Below the pieces are notes generated by a model that saw only the letters and a list, made by a program, of their open reading frames with translations, was not told where the DNA came from and ran no database searches. Below are positions 17,847 to 26,281 of a DNA stretch of 64,000 nucleotides, one piece after another (the first letter of the stretch is position 1; each line of letters begins with the position of its first letter). Both the position numbers and the translations under genes were made by a program. The stretch comes from JAGQRJ01 sp041402045 (lineage in GTDB: Bacteria > Planctomycetota > J058). The stretch lies in assembly GCA_041402045.1 (NCBI GenBank), contig JAWKSZ010000025.1:1-64000 (forward strand), read 5' to 3'.

Positions 17847-18524
17847 CTACTTCTTCGCCCAGGCGCCCTCGACGAACCTCGCCGCCTCGAGGCAGGCGGC
17901 GTGGGGGGCGATCACGTGGCCGCCCTCGAACTCGATCCACTTCACCCGCCACTTCAGCGACTCGAGCAAGGTCTTGTCCTGCTGCATGTCGGAGAAGCGG
18001 CGGTCGGTGGGGCTGGCGAGGAAGGCCACGATCTTGCCCGTGGGGTAGCCCTCGGCCTTGCGGAACTGCGGGTGGATCATGCCGGTGTTCGGGATCACCG
18101 CCTTGATCTCGTCGCCGAGGGACATGGAGAGGTAGTGGCTCGCCATGCCGCCGCCCGAGTAGCCGGTGGCCGCGACGCGCTCGGGGTCGAAGGGGTGGGC
18201 CTTGTGCAGCTCGCGGAAGTCGGCGCTGAAGCCGCGGGCGACGGCCCCCATGTCCACGCCGTTCTTGGAGGTCTTGCTGGCCAGCAGATACCACTTCAGC
18301 TCGTCGGCGACCGGGCCCCAGGTCTCGAGCATGCGCCGGTAGTTGGCGCCGGGGTCGAAGCACACCAGCACCGGGCGCTTCCCCTGGGGCATGCCCGGGG
18401 GCGTGTAGATCGCCCAGCTCGCGTCCTCGCTGACCTCCCCCTTCCCCGCCGGCCGCTCGTCGGCGACGGCCAGGGTGGGCAGCAGCAGGGCCAGGGCGAG
18501 CGGGAGCAGGGATCGGGTGGGCAT
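17847..18524 (-). CDS. Secreted alpha/beta hydrolase (esterase/dienelactone hydrolase-like)
   Basis: A 225-residue exported hydrolase. The ATG at 18524 has AGGAG upstream and gives a clear signal peptide (MPTRSLLPLALALLLPTLAVA). The fold is recognisable from strand VLVCFDPGAN, the nucleophile elbow GYSGGG (Ser), an Asp candidate in ASPTDRRF, and the late catalytic His in EGGHVIAP. Similar proteins are often annotated as PHB-depolymerase-like or phospholipase/carboxylesterase family. The natural substrate is unknown. It is divergent from the 4-hydroxylaminobenzoate-lyase-like gene (99-bp spacer) and convergent on the repeat array. Confidence 0.82.
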   Translation of the reverse strand: MPTRSLLPLALALLLPTLAVADERPAGKGEVSEDASWAIYTPPGMPQGKRPVLVCFDPGANYRRMLETWGPVADELKWYLLASKTSKNGVDMGAVARGFSADFRELHKAHPFDPERVAATGYSGGGMASHYLSMSLGDEIKAVIPNTGMIHPQFRKAEGYPTGKIVAFLASPTDRRFSDMQQDKTLLESLKWRVKWIEFEGGHVIAPHAACLEAARFVEGAWAKK

Positions 18525-18623
18525 GGGGTGGCTCCTGAGCTGGGCAGGATAGGTCACCCGCCCGAGCTCGGCCAACCGCCCCCGGGCCCGGCCCTGCTAT
18601 CCTCGGCGGCGCGAGGTAGTGCC

Positions 18624-19097
18624 ATGACCGAACAGACCCTCTCCAAGGACGCCTTCGTCGCCCTGCTCGAGCCGGTGATCGCCGAGCTAGCCCAGGTCTC
18701 CCTCGACGACCCGGCCGCGGCCCGGGACGAGGTCGCGCGGCGCCTGCCCGCGGACGACCCGCGGATCGCGACCCTGCGCGAGGCCGCCCTCAGCGCCCGG
18801 GACAGCGAGTGGCTGCTCCCGCGCGCCGCCGGCGAGATCCGCTACGGGCGCGTGGTCAAGGACCTGGCCGGGTTCAGCGTGGACGCGGTGCTCATGGCGG
18901 GCCCCGGCCCCCGGCACCGGCACCCCAACGGCGAGATCGACCTGTGCTTCACCACCGCCGGCGCGCCGCGCTTCGACGGTCAGGCCCCGGGGTGGGTCGT
19001 CTACGGCGCCGACTCGGTGCACGTCCCCACGGTCAAGGACGGCGAAATGCTGATCCTCTACTTCCTCCCCGGCGGGGCGATCGAGTTCCTCCAGTAG
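18624..19097 (+). CDS. DUF4863 / 4-hydroxylaminobenzoate lyase-like protein
   Basis: A 157-residue protein matching, from memory, the DUF4863 family that includes the 4-hydroxylaminobenzoate lyase PnbB of nitrobenzoate degradation. A helical N-terminal half (about 1-70) is followed by a cupin-like C-terminal half with RHRHPNGEIDLCF (likely metal-binding His/Glu cluster), GWVVYGADSVHVPTV and ILYFLPGGAIEF. The start ATG at 18624 fits the family length. Degradation partners are not found nearby, so the true substrate here is uncertain and an isomerase or lyase role on another small molecule is possible. Confidence 0.7.
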   Translation: MTEQTLSKDAFVALLEPVIAELAQVSLDDPAAARDEVARRLPADDPRIATLREAALSARDSEWLLPRAAGEIRYGRVVKDLAGFSVDAVLMAGPGPRHRHPNGEIDLCFTTAGAPRFDGQAPGWVVYGADSVHVPTVKDGEMLILYFLPGGAIEFLQ

Positions 19098-19149
19098 GGC
19101 GTTTCGTCCGCGAGGACGCGCTCCGTAGGAGCGGGGGAAGGGGGTAGGC

Positions 19150-19956
19150 GTGCACCCGGGGTCTCACGCGTTGATCTCGTGGTTGGTGGCGGAGGTCCGC
19201 GCCCTGCCCTACCGCGACCGGCTGCTGGTGTTCGCCGGCGGCCTGCTCCCGGACCTCGACGGGCTCGTGATCCTCGGCGGCACCGAGCTCTACCAGACCT
19301 GGCACCACGTGATCCTGCACAACGGGCTCAGCGCGGTGGTCTACGCGCTCCTGGTCGCGGCCTGCGCCAAGGGCAGCCGCCTCGCCGCGGGCGCGCTCGC
19401 CTGCGTGACCTGGCACCTGCACCTGCTCTGCGACTGGGTCGGCTCCGGCGGCCCCGACGGCTCGGTGTGGTCGATCCCCTACCTCGTCCCGTTCTCGTTC
19501 CAGGACTTCTACTGCCCCTTCCAGTGGCCGCTGGCCTCCTGGCAGAACGTCTCGATCACCCTGGTCGCGATCGTGCTGAGCGCCGTCGTCGCCCTGCGCC
19601 GCGAGCGCACGATCGTCGAGGCGTTCTCGCGCAAGGCCGACGCCCAGGTCGTCGCCGCCCTGCGCGCGCGCTTCGGCGGGCGGCGAGGGGGAAGAGCGGA
19701 GGACGACCTCCGGCGCACGACGATCAGCGGTGCTGGAAACAGGCCATTGAGAGGGTCCTACCGCTGGTCAGCCGGGCCAGCCAGCGAAGAGCAACTTCGA
19801 GCCGTGGAACGCATGCTTGGGGTCGCTTCGGCAGCAATACAGGCAGATTCTGCAGATCTCGAACGGAGTGCCCACGTGGGGCGAGGTCGTGCCTACGAAA
19901 CGGATCGCCTCATAGAGCGCATCGGGACCGGGCCGAGATCCTCGGTATGCGCCTGA
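19150..19956 (+). CDS. Membrane-bound putative metal-dependent hydrolase (YdjM/DUF457-like), C-terminal read-through into a remnant
   Basis: Polytopic membrane protein resembling the LexA-binding YdjM/YbcI (DUF457) group. It starts at GTG 19150 with HPGSHALISWLVAEV, then LLPDLDGLVIL, WHHVILHNG and TWHLHLLCDWVGSGG, the conserved His/Asp pattern of this family, followed by helices SWQNVSITLVAIVLSAVVAL. Recognisable coding ends near 19690 (RARFGGRRGG). The remainder of the frame runs into the lower-GC SUKH remnant (SAGPASEEQLRAVERMLG), so the native C terminus has probably been lost or frameshifted. Hydrolase activity is predicted only. It lies 52 bp downstream of the lyase-like gene, possibly in the same operon. 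Confidence 0.65.
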   Translation: MHPGSHALISWLVAEVRALPYRDRLLVFAGGLLPDLDGLVILGGTELYQTWHHVILHNGLSAVVYALLVAACAKGSRLAAGALACVTWHLHLLCDWVGSGGPDGSVWSIPYLVPFSFQDFYCPFQWPLASWQNVSITLVAIVLSAVVALRRERTIVEAFSRKADAQVVAALRARFGGRRGGRAEDDLRRTTISGAGNRPLRGSYRWSAGPASEEQLRAVERMLGVASAAIQADSADLERSAHVGRGRAYETDRLIERIGTGPRSSVCA

Positions 19957-20140
19957 GTATGTGGCGATCGGTGACGACAGCGGCGGTCGTATCCTGTTGA
20001 TGCGGGCAGAGCGGAACGCCACGGCCGTCGAGCTGTGCGACGTGGCGTGTGTCTCCGAGCGAGCCGACTACGTCCGGGTCACGGACGACCTGCACACCTG
20101 GCTAATCGAGGCGCAGCTCGAGCTCGAGGAACCCGACTGA
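19736..20140 (+). pseudogene. SMI1/KNR4 (SUKH) family immunity-type gene remnant
   Basis: A broken gene reconstructed across frames. The pieces SAGPASEEQLRAVERMLG (frame of the upstream gene), QQYRQILQISNGVPTWGEVV, then PEYVAIGDDSGGRILLMRAE and DDLHTWLIEAQLELEEPD in another frame follow the order and motifs of SUKH domains: an N-terminal helix, YR-x(3)-ISNG, then an IGDD-G strand. At least two frameshifts and an in-frame stop separate them. Base composition is lower in GC than its surroundings, consistent with transfer. SUKH proteins often act as immunity proteins against polymorphic toxins; no toxin gene is adjacent. Sequencing error could account for some of the shifts. Confidence 0.5.
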
Positions 20141-20689
20141 GTCCTCCCAGCAGGCGAACCTCAGGCGCTGGACGAGACCCGTTGACGGCCTCACCGTAGG
20201 CGCAGCTTGCCTGCGCCCATCCCATCACCGGCACGCATGCGATTCGCGGGCTGCGCCCGGGTCGACGTCGCTCAGCGGATGGACGGGCGCAGGCAAGCTG
20301 CGCCCCTACAGCAGAGGAGGACGGCGAGCTGACCCCCACCGGAGATCGGTCCAGGTCTGTCCCACTCGGCGCCGGCTAGGGGGCTCGAGGCGCAGGCGCG
20401 GTCGCGCCGGGTCTGCTCGAAGCGAGCTCCGCTGGGTCGACGTCGTTCTGCGGATGGATGGGCGCAGGCAAGCTGCGCCCCTACAGCAGAGGAGGACGCA
20501 GGCGAGCTGCACCCCCACCGGAGACGGGTCCAGGTCCGTCCCGCTCGGCGCCGGCTAGTGGCCTCGAGGCGTAGGCGCGGTCGCGCCAGCTCTGCTCGAG
20601 GCGGCTCCGCCGGGTCGACGTCATTCGGTGGATGGGATGGGCGCAGGCAAGCTGCACCCCGATGGGAGACGGTCCAACCCGCTCCGCGC
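20141..20689. repeat. Three degenerate 175-179 bp tandem copies with REP-like palindromes
   Basis: The GGGCGCAGGCAAGCTGC anchor occurs at 20285, 20460 and 20639, a spacing of 175 and 179 bp, with a further inverted copy near 20196-20222. Besides the palindrome, each unit carries a segment (for example around 20571-20612) resembling the last bases of the downstream peptidase gene on the minus strand: the 20-nt block TCGCGCCAGCTCTGCTCGAG occurs both at about 20580-20600 and inside the gene near 20717-20737. So the spacer seems built from repeated duplications of that gene's 3' end. No intact gene is present. Confidence 0.8.
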
Positions 20690-22474
20690 CTACGGCTTGA
20701 GGCGCAGGACGTAGTCGCGCCAGCTCTGCTCGAGGGCGGACTGGGGGACGTCGCCGAAGACCTCCTCGAACAGCGCGGCGCCGTCGCGGCCGGCGCGGAG
20801 GCCGTTGAAGTAGGCGCGGAGCTTGTCGCGGCCGCCCTTGCTCGAGGCGAGGTAGTGGGCGAAGGACCAGGACTGGGCGTAGTTCAGCGCGGGGTGGGCC
20901 CCCATGAACGCGCCTTGCTCGGCGGTCAGGAGCCGGGCCAGGGGCCAGGGCTCGGAGCTCAGGCCGAGGAGCGCGTCGCGCATGTTGCTCAGGCGGCTGG
21001 GGCCCGAGAGCGGGGGCACGAGGCCGTAGACCAGGCGCGAGCGCTGCAGCTCGCAGATCCCGAAATACTCGGCGAGGCCTTCGTTGAACCAGGGCGGCGC
21101 GTCCTTCACGTAGAGGTGCAGCCACTGGTGGAAGGTCTCGTGCATGAGCGTCTCCTGGGTCTCGTGGGAGAGCTCACCCGGGCGCGCGCCCTCGCCCTGC
21201 TCGTAGAACACGAGCACGCGGTAGCGGGGCATGTAGAACCCGAGCACGCTCTCGGTGCTGCCCACCTGCAGCGCCTGGGAGAAGCTGGCGAAGGCCGCCT
21301 TGTCGCTGAACACGTAGACCGTGGGCACGACCTCGCCGGCGCGGCGGATCCCGAACAGCTTGTCGTAGGCCGCGTAGGCCTTGTCCATGGTCCGGGCCAC
21401 GTGCTCGAGGCCCGCGTGCTTCTTGCGCGCCCGGGCGATCAGGCTGTCGCGGCTGCGCTCGGAGGCGTCGGCCAGCTTGGCGTCGAGGGCCCGGCGCGCG
21501 TCGGGGGCGATCCCCAGGTCGGTGATCACGCGGTAGTGGCCCTTGGGGGTCAGGCGCTCGAGGGCCTGAGCGGCGTAGGGGGTCTCGGCGTGGAACGGGC
21601 CCCAGGCCAGGGTCCGGAGCACGGGGTCCGCGTCCGGGTCCTGCGCGAGGGCCTCGCGCACCTCGGCGAAGCGGCCGGTGAACAGCCCCGCGCGGTAGCT
21701 GGCGTCGCGCACCGTCGCGTCCTCGGCGGTGGAGCTCAGGAGCTCGCTGGCCGCGGCGAAGTCGCCCTCGCGGAAGGCGACGAGCCCGCGAGCGGAGGCG
21801 GCGTCCGGGTCGTCGCGCTCGGAGAGCGCGCGGCTGACCCGGGTCAGCTCGGCGTCGTCCTCGAGGCGGAAGGCGAGCACCGCGTCGAGGAGCGTCAGGG
21901 ACGGGGCGACCGCCGTGCGCTCGGGGAGCGCGTCGTCGAGGCCCGGGCTGAGCTGGACGTCGGAGGGCGCCCGGCGCGGGAAGCTCGCGGCGAGGGGCGC
22001 CGGCTCGCGCTCGGCGCGGGCGTCGCGCTCGGCCCGCGCCTTGGCGGCGCGCTCCTCGGCGGCGCGCTCCTCGGCCTCGCGGCGGGCTTCGGCCTCGCGG
22101 CGCTCCTCGGCCTGGAGCGCGGCGAGCTGGGCTTGCAGGTCCGCCACCGCCTGCTCCAGGCCGCCGGACTCGGCGGCCGGCTGGGGCTCGGCCACGGGCT
22201 GGGGCGCCGGGGTGGGCTCGACGACCGGCTCGGGGACGACGCGCACCGGCTCGGGCGCCGGCTCGCGGGGGGTCAGCTCGGGGGTCGCGGGCTCGACGGC
22301 GGCGACGGCGGGCACGTTGGGCGCCGCGGGGGCGGTGCGGTGCGTCACCCACAGCGCGCCGACCACGGCGCTCAGCGCCACGGCGGTGCAGCCGCTCACG
22401 ATCGGCAGGGTCAGATCGGCGGGGCGGCGCTCAGGCGCGGGGCGGCGGCGGGTCCGACGGGGGGAGGTCTTCAT
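20690..22474 (-). CDS. Membrane-anchored DUF1570-like zinc metallopeptidase
   Basis: A 594-residue protein with ATG at 22474. A basic N-terminus precedes one membrane helix (VSGCTAVALSAVVGALWV), so the bulk is outside the membrane. It then has a proline-rich spacer, a coiled coil full of EAERRE-type repeats (about 125-165), TPR-like helices, and a C-terminal peptidase domain. The zinc motif is MHETFHQWLHLYV, and WFNEGLAEYFG supplies the third ligand Glu, as in the planctomycetal DUF1570 proteins. The C-terminal SALEQSWRDYVLRLKP is echoed in the repeated DNA downstream. Substrate unknown. It follows the FHA-kinase gene by about 124 bp on the same strand, so it may be under related control. Confidence 0.8.
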   Translation of the reverse strand: MKTSPRRTRRRPAPERRPADLTLPIVSGCTAVALSAVVGALWVTHRTAPAAPNVPAVAAVEPATPELTPREPAPEPVRVVPEPVVEPTPAPQPVAEPQPAAESGGLEQAVADLQAQLAALQAEERREAEARREAEERAAEERAAKARAERDARAEREPAPLAASFPRRAPSDVQLSPGLDDALPERTAVAPSLTLLDAVLAFRLEDDAELTRVSRALSERDDPDAASARGLVAFREGDFAAASELLSSTAEDATVRDASYRAGLFTGRFAEVREALAQDPDADPVLRTLAWGPFHAETPYAAQALERLTPKGHYRVITDLGIAPDARRALDAKLADASERSRDSLIARARKKHAGLEHVARTMDKAYAAYDKLFGIRRAGEVVPTVYVFSDKAAFASFSQALQVGSTESVLGFYMPRYRVLVFYEQGEGARPGELSHETQETLMHETFHQWLHLYVKDAPPWFNEGLAEYFGICELQRSRLVYGLVPPLSGPSRLSNMRDALLGLSSEPWPLARLLTAEQGAFMGAHPALNYAQSWSFAHYLASSKGGRDKLRAYFNGLRAGRDGAALFEEVFGDVPQSALEQSWRDYVLRLKP

Positions 22475-22597
22475 GGGCCAGGTCCTTCTCGTGACCTGCC
22501 CCGTCGCAGCTCCGGCGCCATTCCCTAAGTCGTTTGGGGTCAAGCCGAGGACTGCAAACCTCGGCGACACCCTGCGGGTCGATCCCGCCCCGCGTGT

Positions 22598-23793
22598 CTA
22601 CGGCGTTTCGCTCCGCGGCGCCCGCAGGCTGACCGGCTTCCCAGGGTCCGTCCGGCGGCGGAAGGCCTCGATCGCCTCGGCGCAGGCGCCGATCGTAGGT
22701 CGCGCGCTGGGGTGGCGGGCCAGGCAGCTCCGGCAGAGCTGGACCAGCTCCGGGTCCCCCGGCGGCAGGGGCGGCACGCGGCCGGCGCTCACGTTGCGGA
22801 GCGCCTCGACCAGGGTCTTGCCCTGGATCGGCGGGCGCCCGGCGAGCAGGTGGTAGAGCATGGCGCCCCAGCCGTAGACGTCGGCCGGGCGCTCGGCGCC
22901 GCGGGCGTCGTCGATCTGCTCCGGGGCCATGTAGCCCGGGGTGCCCATGAACACGCCGGCCTGGGTCAGCGCCCCCTCGTCGGCCTCGAGGGCCTTGGCC
23001 AGGCCGAAGTCGGTCAGCCGCACCTGCCCGTCCCGGGTCAGGAGCACGTTCTGCGGCTTGAGGTCGCGGTGCACGATCCCCAGCCCGTGGGCGTGCTCGA
23101 CCGCCCGGGCCACCCTGCCCAGGACCCGCACGCCCTCGAGCAGGCCCAGCGGCGGCTCGGCGCGCAGGCGGTCGTGCAGGCTCTCGCCCTCGACCAGCTC
23201 CATGAGCATGAACAGGTGCCCGCGGGCGCGGTCGCTGCCCTTCTGGGCCACGGTCACGACCCCCGGGTAACCGGCGAGCTGCTCCTGGAGCGCGACCTCG
23301 CGGTGGAAGCGCTCCACGACCTCGGAGTTCTCGAGCAGCTCCTGGCGCAGCCACTTGGCCGCGCAGCGCCCGTGGGTGGGGTGGTGCGCCTCGTAGACCA
23401 CGCCGCTCGCCCCGCGCCCCAGCTCGCGCAGGAGCACCGTCTCGTCGCCCAGCCAGCCCGGCGCCTGGGGCTCGGGGGTCTCCTCCTGGGTGGGCTCGGC
23501 GATCCCCAGGTGCCGCCAGAGCTGGTCCCCGAGCCCGAGCAGGGCCCCCGGGGCGACCTCGGCGGCGCCGCCCTCGACCCGCTGGGCGTCGAGGCGCGTC
23601 CCTTGGCTCGAGACGTCGACCACCCGCAGGGTGCTCCCGGTCAGGATCAGGGTGCAGTGCCGGCGCGAGACCCCTGGCCCGTGAGCACGAGGCCGTTCTC
23701 GGCGGTGCGGCCCACGCTCAGCGGGCGGTCGCGCTCGACGCGCACGACGCGGCCGGAGCGGGTGTCCTGGAGCAGGGCGCAGGCGACGGGCAT
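22598..23793 (-). CDS. FHA-domain Ser/Thr protein kinase (one frameshift)
   Basis: Soluble kinase of about 399 residues. The real start is the ATG at 23793: MPVACALLQDTRSGRVVRVE begins an FHA domain with SVGRTAENGLVL. A frame break then occurs at 23671-23674 where four C's stand in place of an expected five (a GGGG run on the coding strand). Restoring one base joins it to GVSRRHCTLILTG and VSSQGTRLD, the FHA phosphothreonine-binding core. The kinase domain follows: GRGASGVVYEA, AAKWLRQ, IVHRDLKPQNVLL, DFGLAKAL and GTPGYMAPEQI. No membrane helix is present. FHA-kinase fusions commonly recruit phosphorylated partners. The single-base loss in a homopolymer is a strong sign of assembly error. Confidence 0.85.
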
Positions 23794-23913
23794 CCCCCCA
23801 GCTTCCCCGAGCGGGGGGAGGAGGGCAAGCGTGCGCCTGGGGCACGCCCCGGGTCAAAAGGGGTGAACTCGTGGGGGGGAGAGGGTATCTTCGGCCCCCG
23901 GAAGGACGGCAGC

Positions 23914-24879
23914 ATGGGACGGAGCACGAGGTCGTACGTGGGTTCCGAGGGGCGCATTAGCCCGCCGCTCCTGGACGAGATCTTCGAGCGCGCCAGCCGC
24001 CTCAGCGCCGACCGCCAGCGCGAGCTGGTGGACGAGCTGTTCGTGAAGGCCGCCGAGGTCCAGCGCGAGCGCACGCCGACCAAGCGACTCCTGGCCCGCC
24101 GCGCCCTCGAGCGCCTGGAGCGCGTGGCCCAGCCTGCCAAGGGCGCCCCGACCGAAGAAGCCGAGGCCGCCCCCGAGGTCATGGGCTTCAGCGACCGCAC
24201 CCCGGCCCAGGGCCTGGTCCCGCTGGGCGCCCACGCCCGTCGCCCGCGCGCCAAGGCCCCCGCCGTGCCTCGCGCCCCCGAGTCCACCCGGCGCACGAGC
24301 CGGCGCACGGCGCGGGTCGAGGAGGCGGCGACCGCCTCGAGCGCGTCCGCGAGCTCGAGCAAGTCCTCGAGCCGCACCCGCAAGACCTCGCGCCGCGCCA
24401 AGACCTCCGAGCGCAGCGAGAAGAAGACCTCCCAGCGCAGGGAGAAGAAGACCTCCCAGCGCGCCGAGATCTCCCGGCGCGTCGAAACGATCTCCCGGCG
24501 CGTCGAGAAGGTCTCCGAGCGCATGCAGCAGGTCTCCTCCCAGCGCGCCGAGAAGGCCTCCTCACGCAGCAAGACCTCGGAGCGCAGCAGCCAGGCCTCG
24601 GGCCGGCGCCGGCGCGTGCGCAGCAGCCGCGAGGCGCGCATGGAGCCGATCTCCGAGCTGCCCCCGCTCCCGAACCTGCCGCTGGCGCTGCCGGCCCTGC
24701 AGGCCGAGGACGTCGGCTTCGGCTTCGACGCCGCCGACGAGGACCACCTGGCGCAGCTCGACCGGCTGGTGCAGGCGACCGAGCGCGGCTGGGTGCCCCA
24801 GGCCCCGCGTCCGCCGCGGCGCGAGCAGGACCTGGTGTGCGTCGGCTCCGAGTCCGACGACGAGCTGGCGATCCTCTGA
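23914..24879 (+). CDS. Ser/Arg/Lys-rich low-complexity protein
   Basis: A 321-residue protein with ATG at 23914 preceded by GGAAGGA; an upstream in-frame ATG at 23863 is less likely. An N-terminal helical region (PPLLDEIFERASRLSADRQR) leads to a long basic centre (about 125-240) with repeated KTSxRxEK and RRVExxSxR units, for example EKKTSQRREKKTSQRAE. An acidic C-terminal segment ends in GSESDDELAIL. The composition recalls histone H1-like or RS-type proteins and suggests nucleic-acid binding or a kinase substrate, but this is inference. It is divergent from the FHA-kinase gene (120-bp spacer). I do not recognise a family. Confidence 0.65.
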   Translation: MGRSTRSYVGSEGRISPPLLDEIFERASRLSADRQRELVDELFVKAAEVQRERTPTKRLLARRALERLERVAQPAKGAPTEEAEAAPEVMGFSDRTPAQGLVPLGAHARRPRAKAPAVPRAPESTRRTSRRTARVEEAATASSASASSSKSSSRTRKTSRRAKTSERSEKKTSQRREKKTSQRAEISRRVETISRRVEKVSERMQQVSSQRAEKASSRSKTSERSSQASGRRRRVRSSREARMEPISELPPLPNLPLALPALQAEDVGFGFDAADEDHLAQLDRLVQATERGWVPQAPRPPRREQDLVCVGSESDDELAIL

Positions 24880-24901
24880 GCGGACGCGCGCGCCGACCCG
24901 C

Positions 24902-26281
24902 GTGAGCCTGCGCGTCCTCAGCGACTGCTACTTCGACGGAGAGACCCTCCACGAGCAGGAGCTGTGTCTGCACGTCGAGGGCGCGCGGATCGAGGCCCTG
25001 CACCCGCGGGACGTGCCGCTCCCCGGCTCGGAGGTCCTGGACGCCCGAGGCGGGCTCCTGCTCCCGGGGCTGGTCAACGCCCACGTGCACCTGACCCGCG
25101 GCGGGTCCTTCCGCCCGGACGAGGTGTTCTCGCCGCTGCAGCTCGCCCGCGACCTGCGCAACACCCTGCGCGCGGGGGTGACCACCGTCGCCGACATGGG
25201 CTCGACCGCGAGCATGGTCTCGACCCTGCGCGCGCAGCTCCTCGAGGAGCCCCTGGCCGGGCCGCGGGTGATCGTGGCGGGGCCAGTGGTCACCGCGCCG
25301 GAGGGCTACCCGCTCAACTGGCTGCCCAAGGCCCACGTGCACCTGGGCGTGGCCGAGACCGCGGCGGGGGTGCGCCAGGCGCAGGAGACCGTGACCAAGG
25401 TCGCCGAGCAGGGCATGGACTTCGTCAAGCTCATGATCCAGCACGAGGACTACGCCGGCCGCCCGCTGCGCGCCCTCGACCTGGCCACCGCCCGCGCCGC
25501 GGTGGAGGAGGCGCACCGCCTGGGGCTCAGGGCCTACGCCCACGCGGTGACCGTCGAGGACTACCGGGTCGCGCTGGACGCGGGGGTCGACGCGCTGATG
25601 CACGCCTGCTTCGACCCCATGCCCGACGAGCTCGTGCAGCGGGTGGCGGACGCGGGGGTCGTGGTGTGCCCGACCCTGTGGGTGTTCGAGGGGTTCTGCC
25701 TGGGGATCGAGCGCTGCCTGCACAAGGCGAGCAGCTTCCGCCGCCAGGTCTCGACCGCGATCGCCAAGGACTGGGACCGCTTCGCCGAGGCCTACGCCGA
25801 GAGCAAGGACGTGGTCCCCGGCGGGATCGCCCAGGGCCTGTCCAAGGCCCGGGCGCGGGAGGCGGTGCGGGTCGCGGCGGCGAACGTCATGCTCCTGCGC
25901 GACGCGCGGGTCCCGCTCGGGTTCGGCAACGACGCGGCCTACGGGCTGTGCGTGCACGGGCGCCCGGTGGACGAGCTGGCCGCGCTGACCCGCGCGGGGC
26001 TGACCCCGCTCGAGGCCCTGCGCACGGCGACCGCGGGGGCCACGGAGCTGCTCGGGATCGGGGACCGCGGGCGCCTGGCGCCCGGGCTCCTGGCGGACCT
26101 GGTGTGCGTGGACCGGCGCACGCTGACCGACGTGCGCGCGATCGAGGGCGTGCGCTGGGTGGTCCTCGGCGGCGAGCGCGTGCCCACGGACCTAACCTCG
26201 GTGGCCAAGAGCGCCGTCCACAACGTGCGCGCCGGGATCAAGGGCGCGCTGCGCACGGCCTTCGACGCGTGGCGACGCTGA
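24902..26281 (+). CDS. Amidohydrolase family protein (imidazolonepropionase-like)
   Basis: Metal-dependent hydrolase of 459 residues from the GTG at 24902, 22 bp after the preceding stop. Family markers are GLLLPGLVNAHVHLTRGG (HxH metal site), TTVADMGS, FVKLMIQ, AYAHAVTVEDY (His ligand), GVDALMHACFD (His ligand), GFGNDAAYG (catalytic Asp), and the C-terminal RTATAGATELLGI-GRLAPGLLADLV. This is the imidazolonepropionase/prolidase-like branch, which acts on cyclic amides or related C-N bonds. Its substrate is unknown. Its last 13 nt overlap the start of the P450 gene, so the two probably act in one pathway. Confidence 0.88.
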   Translation: MSLRVLSDCYFDGETLHEQELCLHVEGARIEALHPRDVPLPGSEVLDARGGLLLPGLVNAHVHLTRGGSFRPDEVFSPLQLARDLRNTLRAGVTTVADMGSTASMVSTLRAQLLEEPLAGPRVIVAGPVVTAPEGYPLNWLPKAHVHLGVAETAAGVRQAQETVTKVAEQGMDFVKLMIQHEDYAGRPLRALDLATARAAVEEAHRLGLRAYAHAVTVEDYRVALDAGVDALMHACFDPMPDELVQRVADAGVVVCPTLWVFEGFCLGIERCLHKASSFRRQVSTAIAKDWDRFAEAYAESKDVVPGGIAQGLSKARAREAVRVAAANVMLLRDARVPLGFGNDAAYGLCVHGRPVDELAALTRAGLTPLEALRTATAGATELLGIGDRGRLAPGLLADLVCVDRRTLTDVRAIEGVRWVVLGGERVPTDLTSVAKSAVHNVRAGIKGALRTAFDAWRR

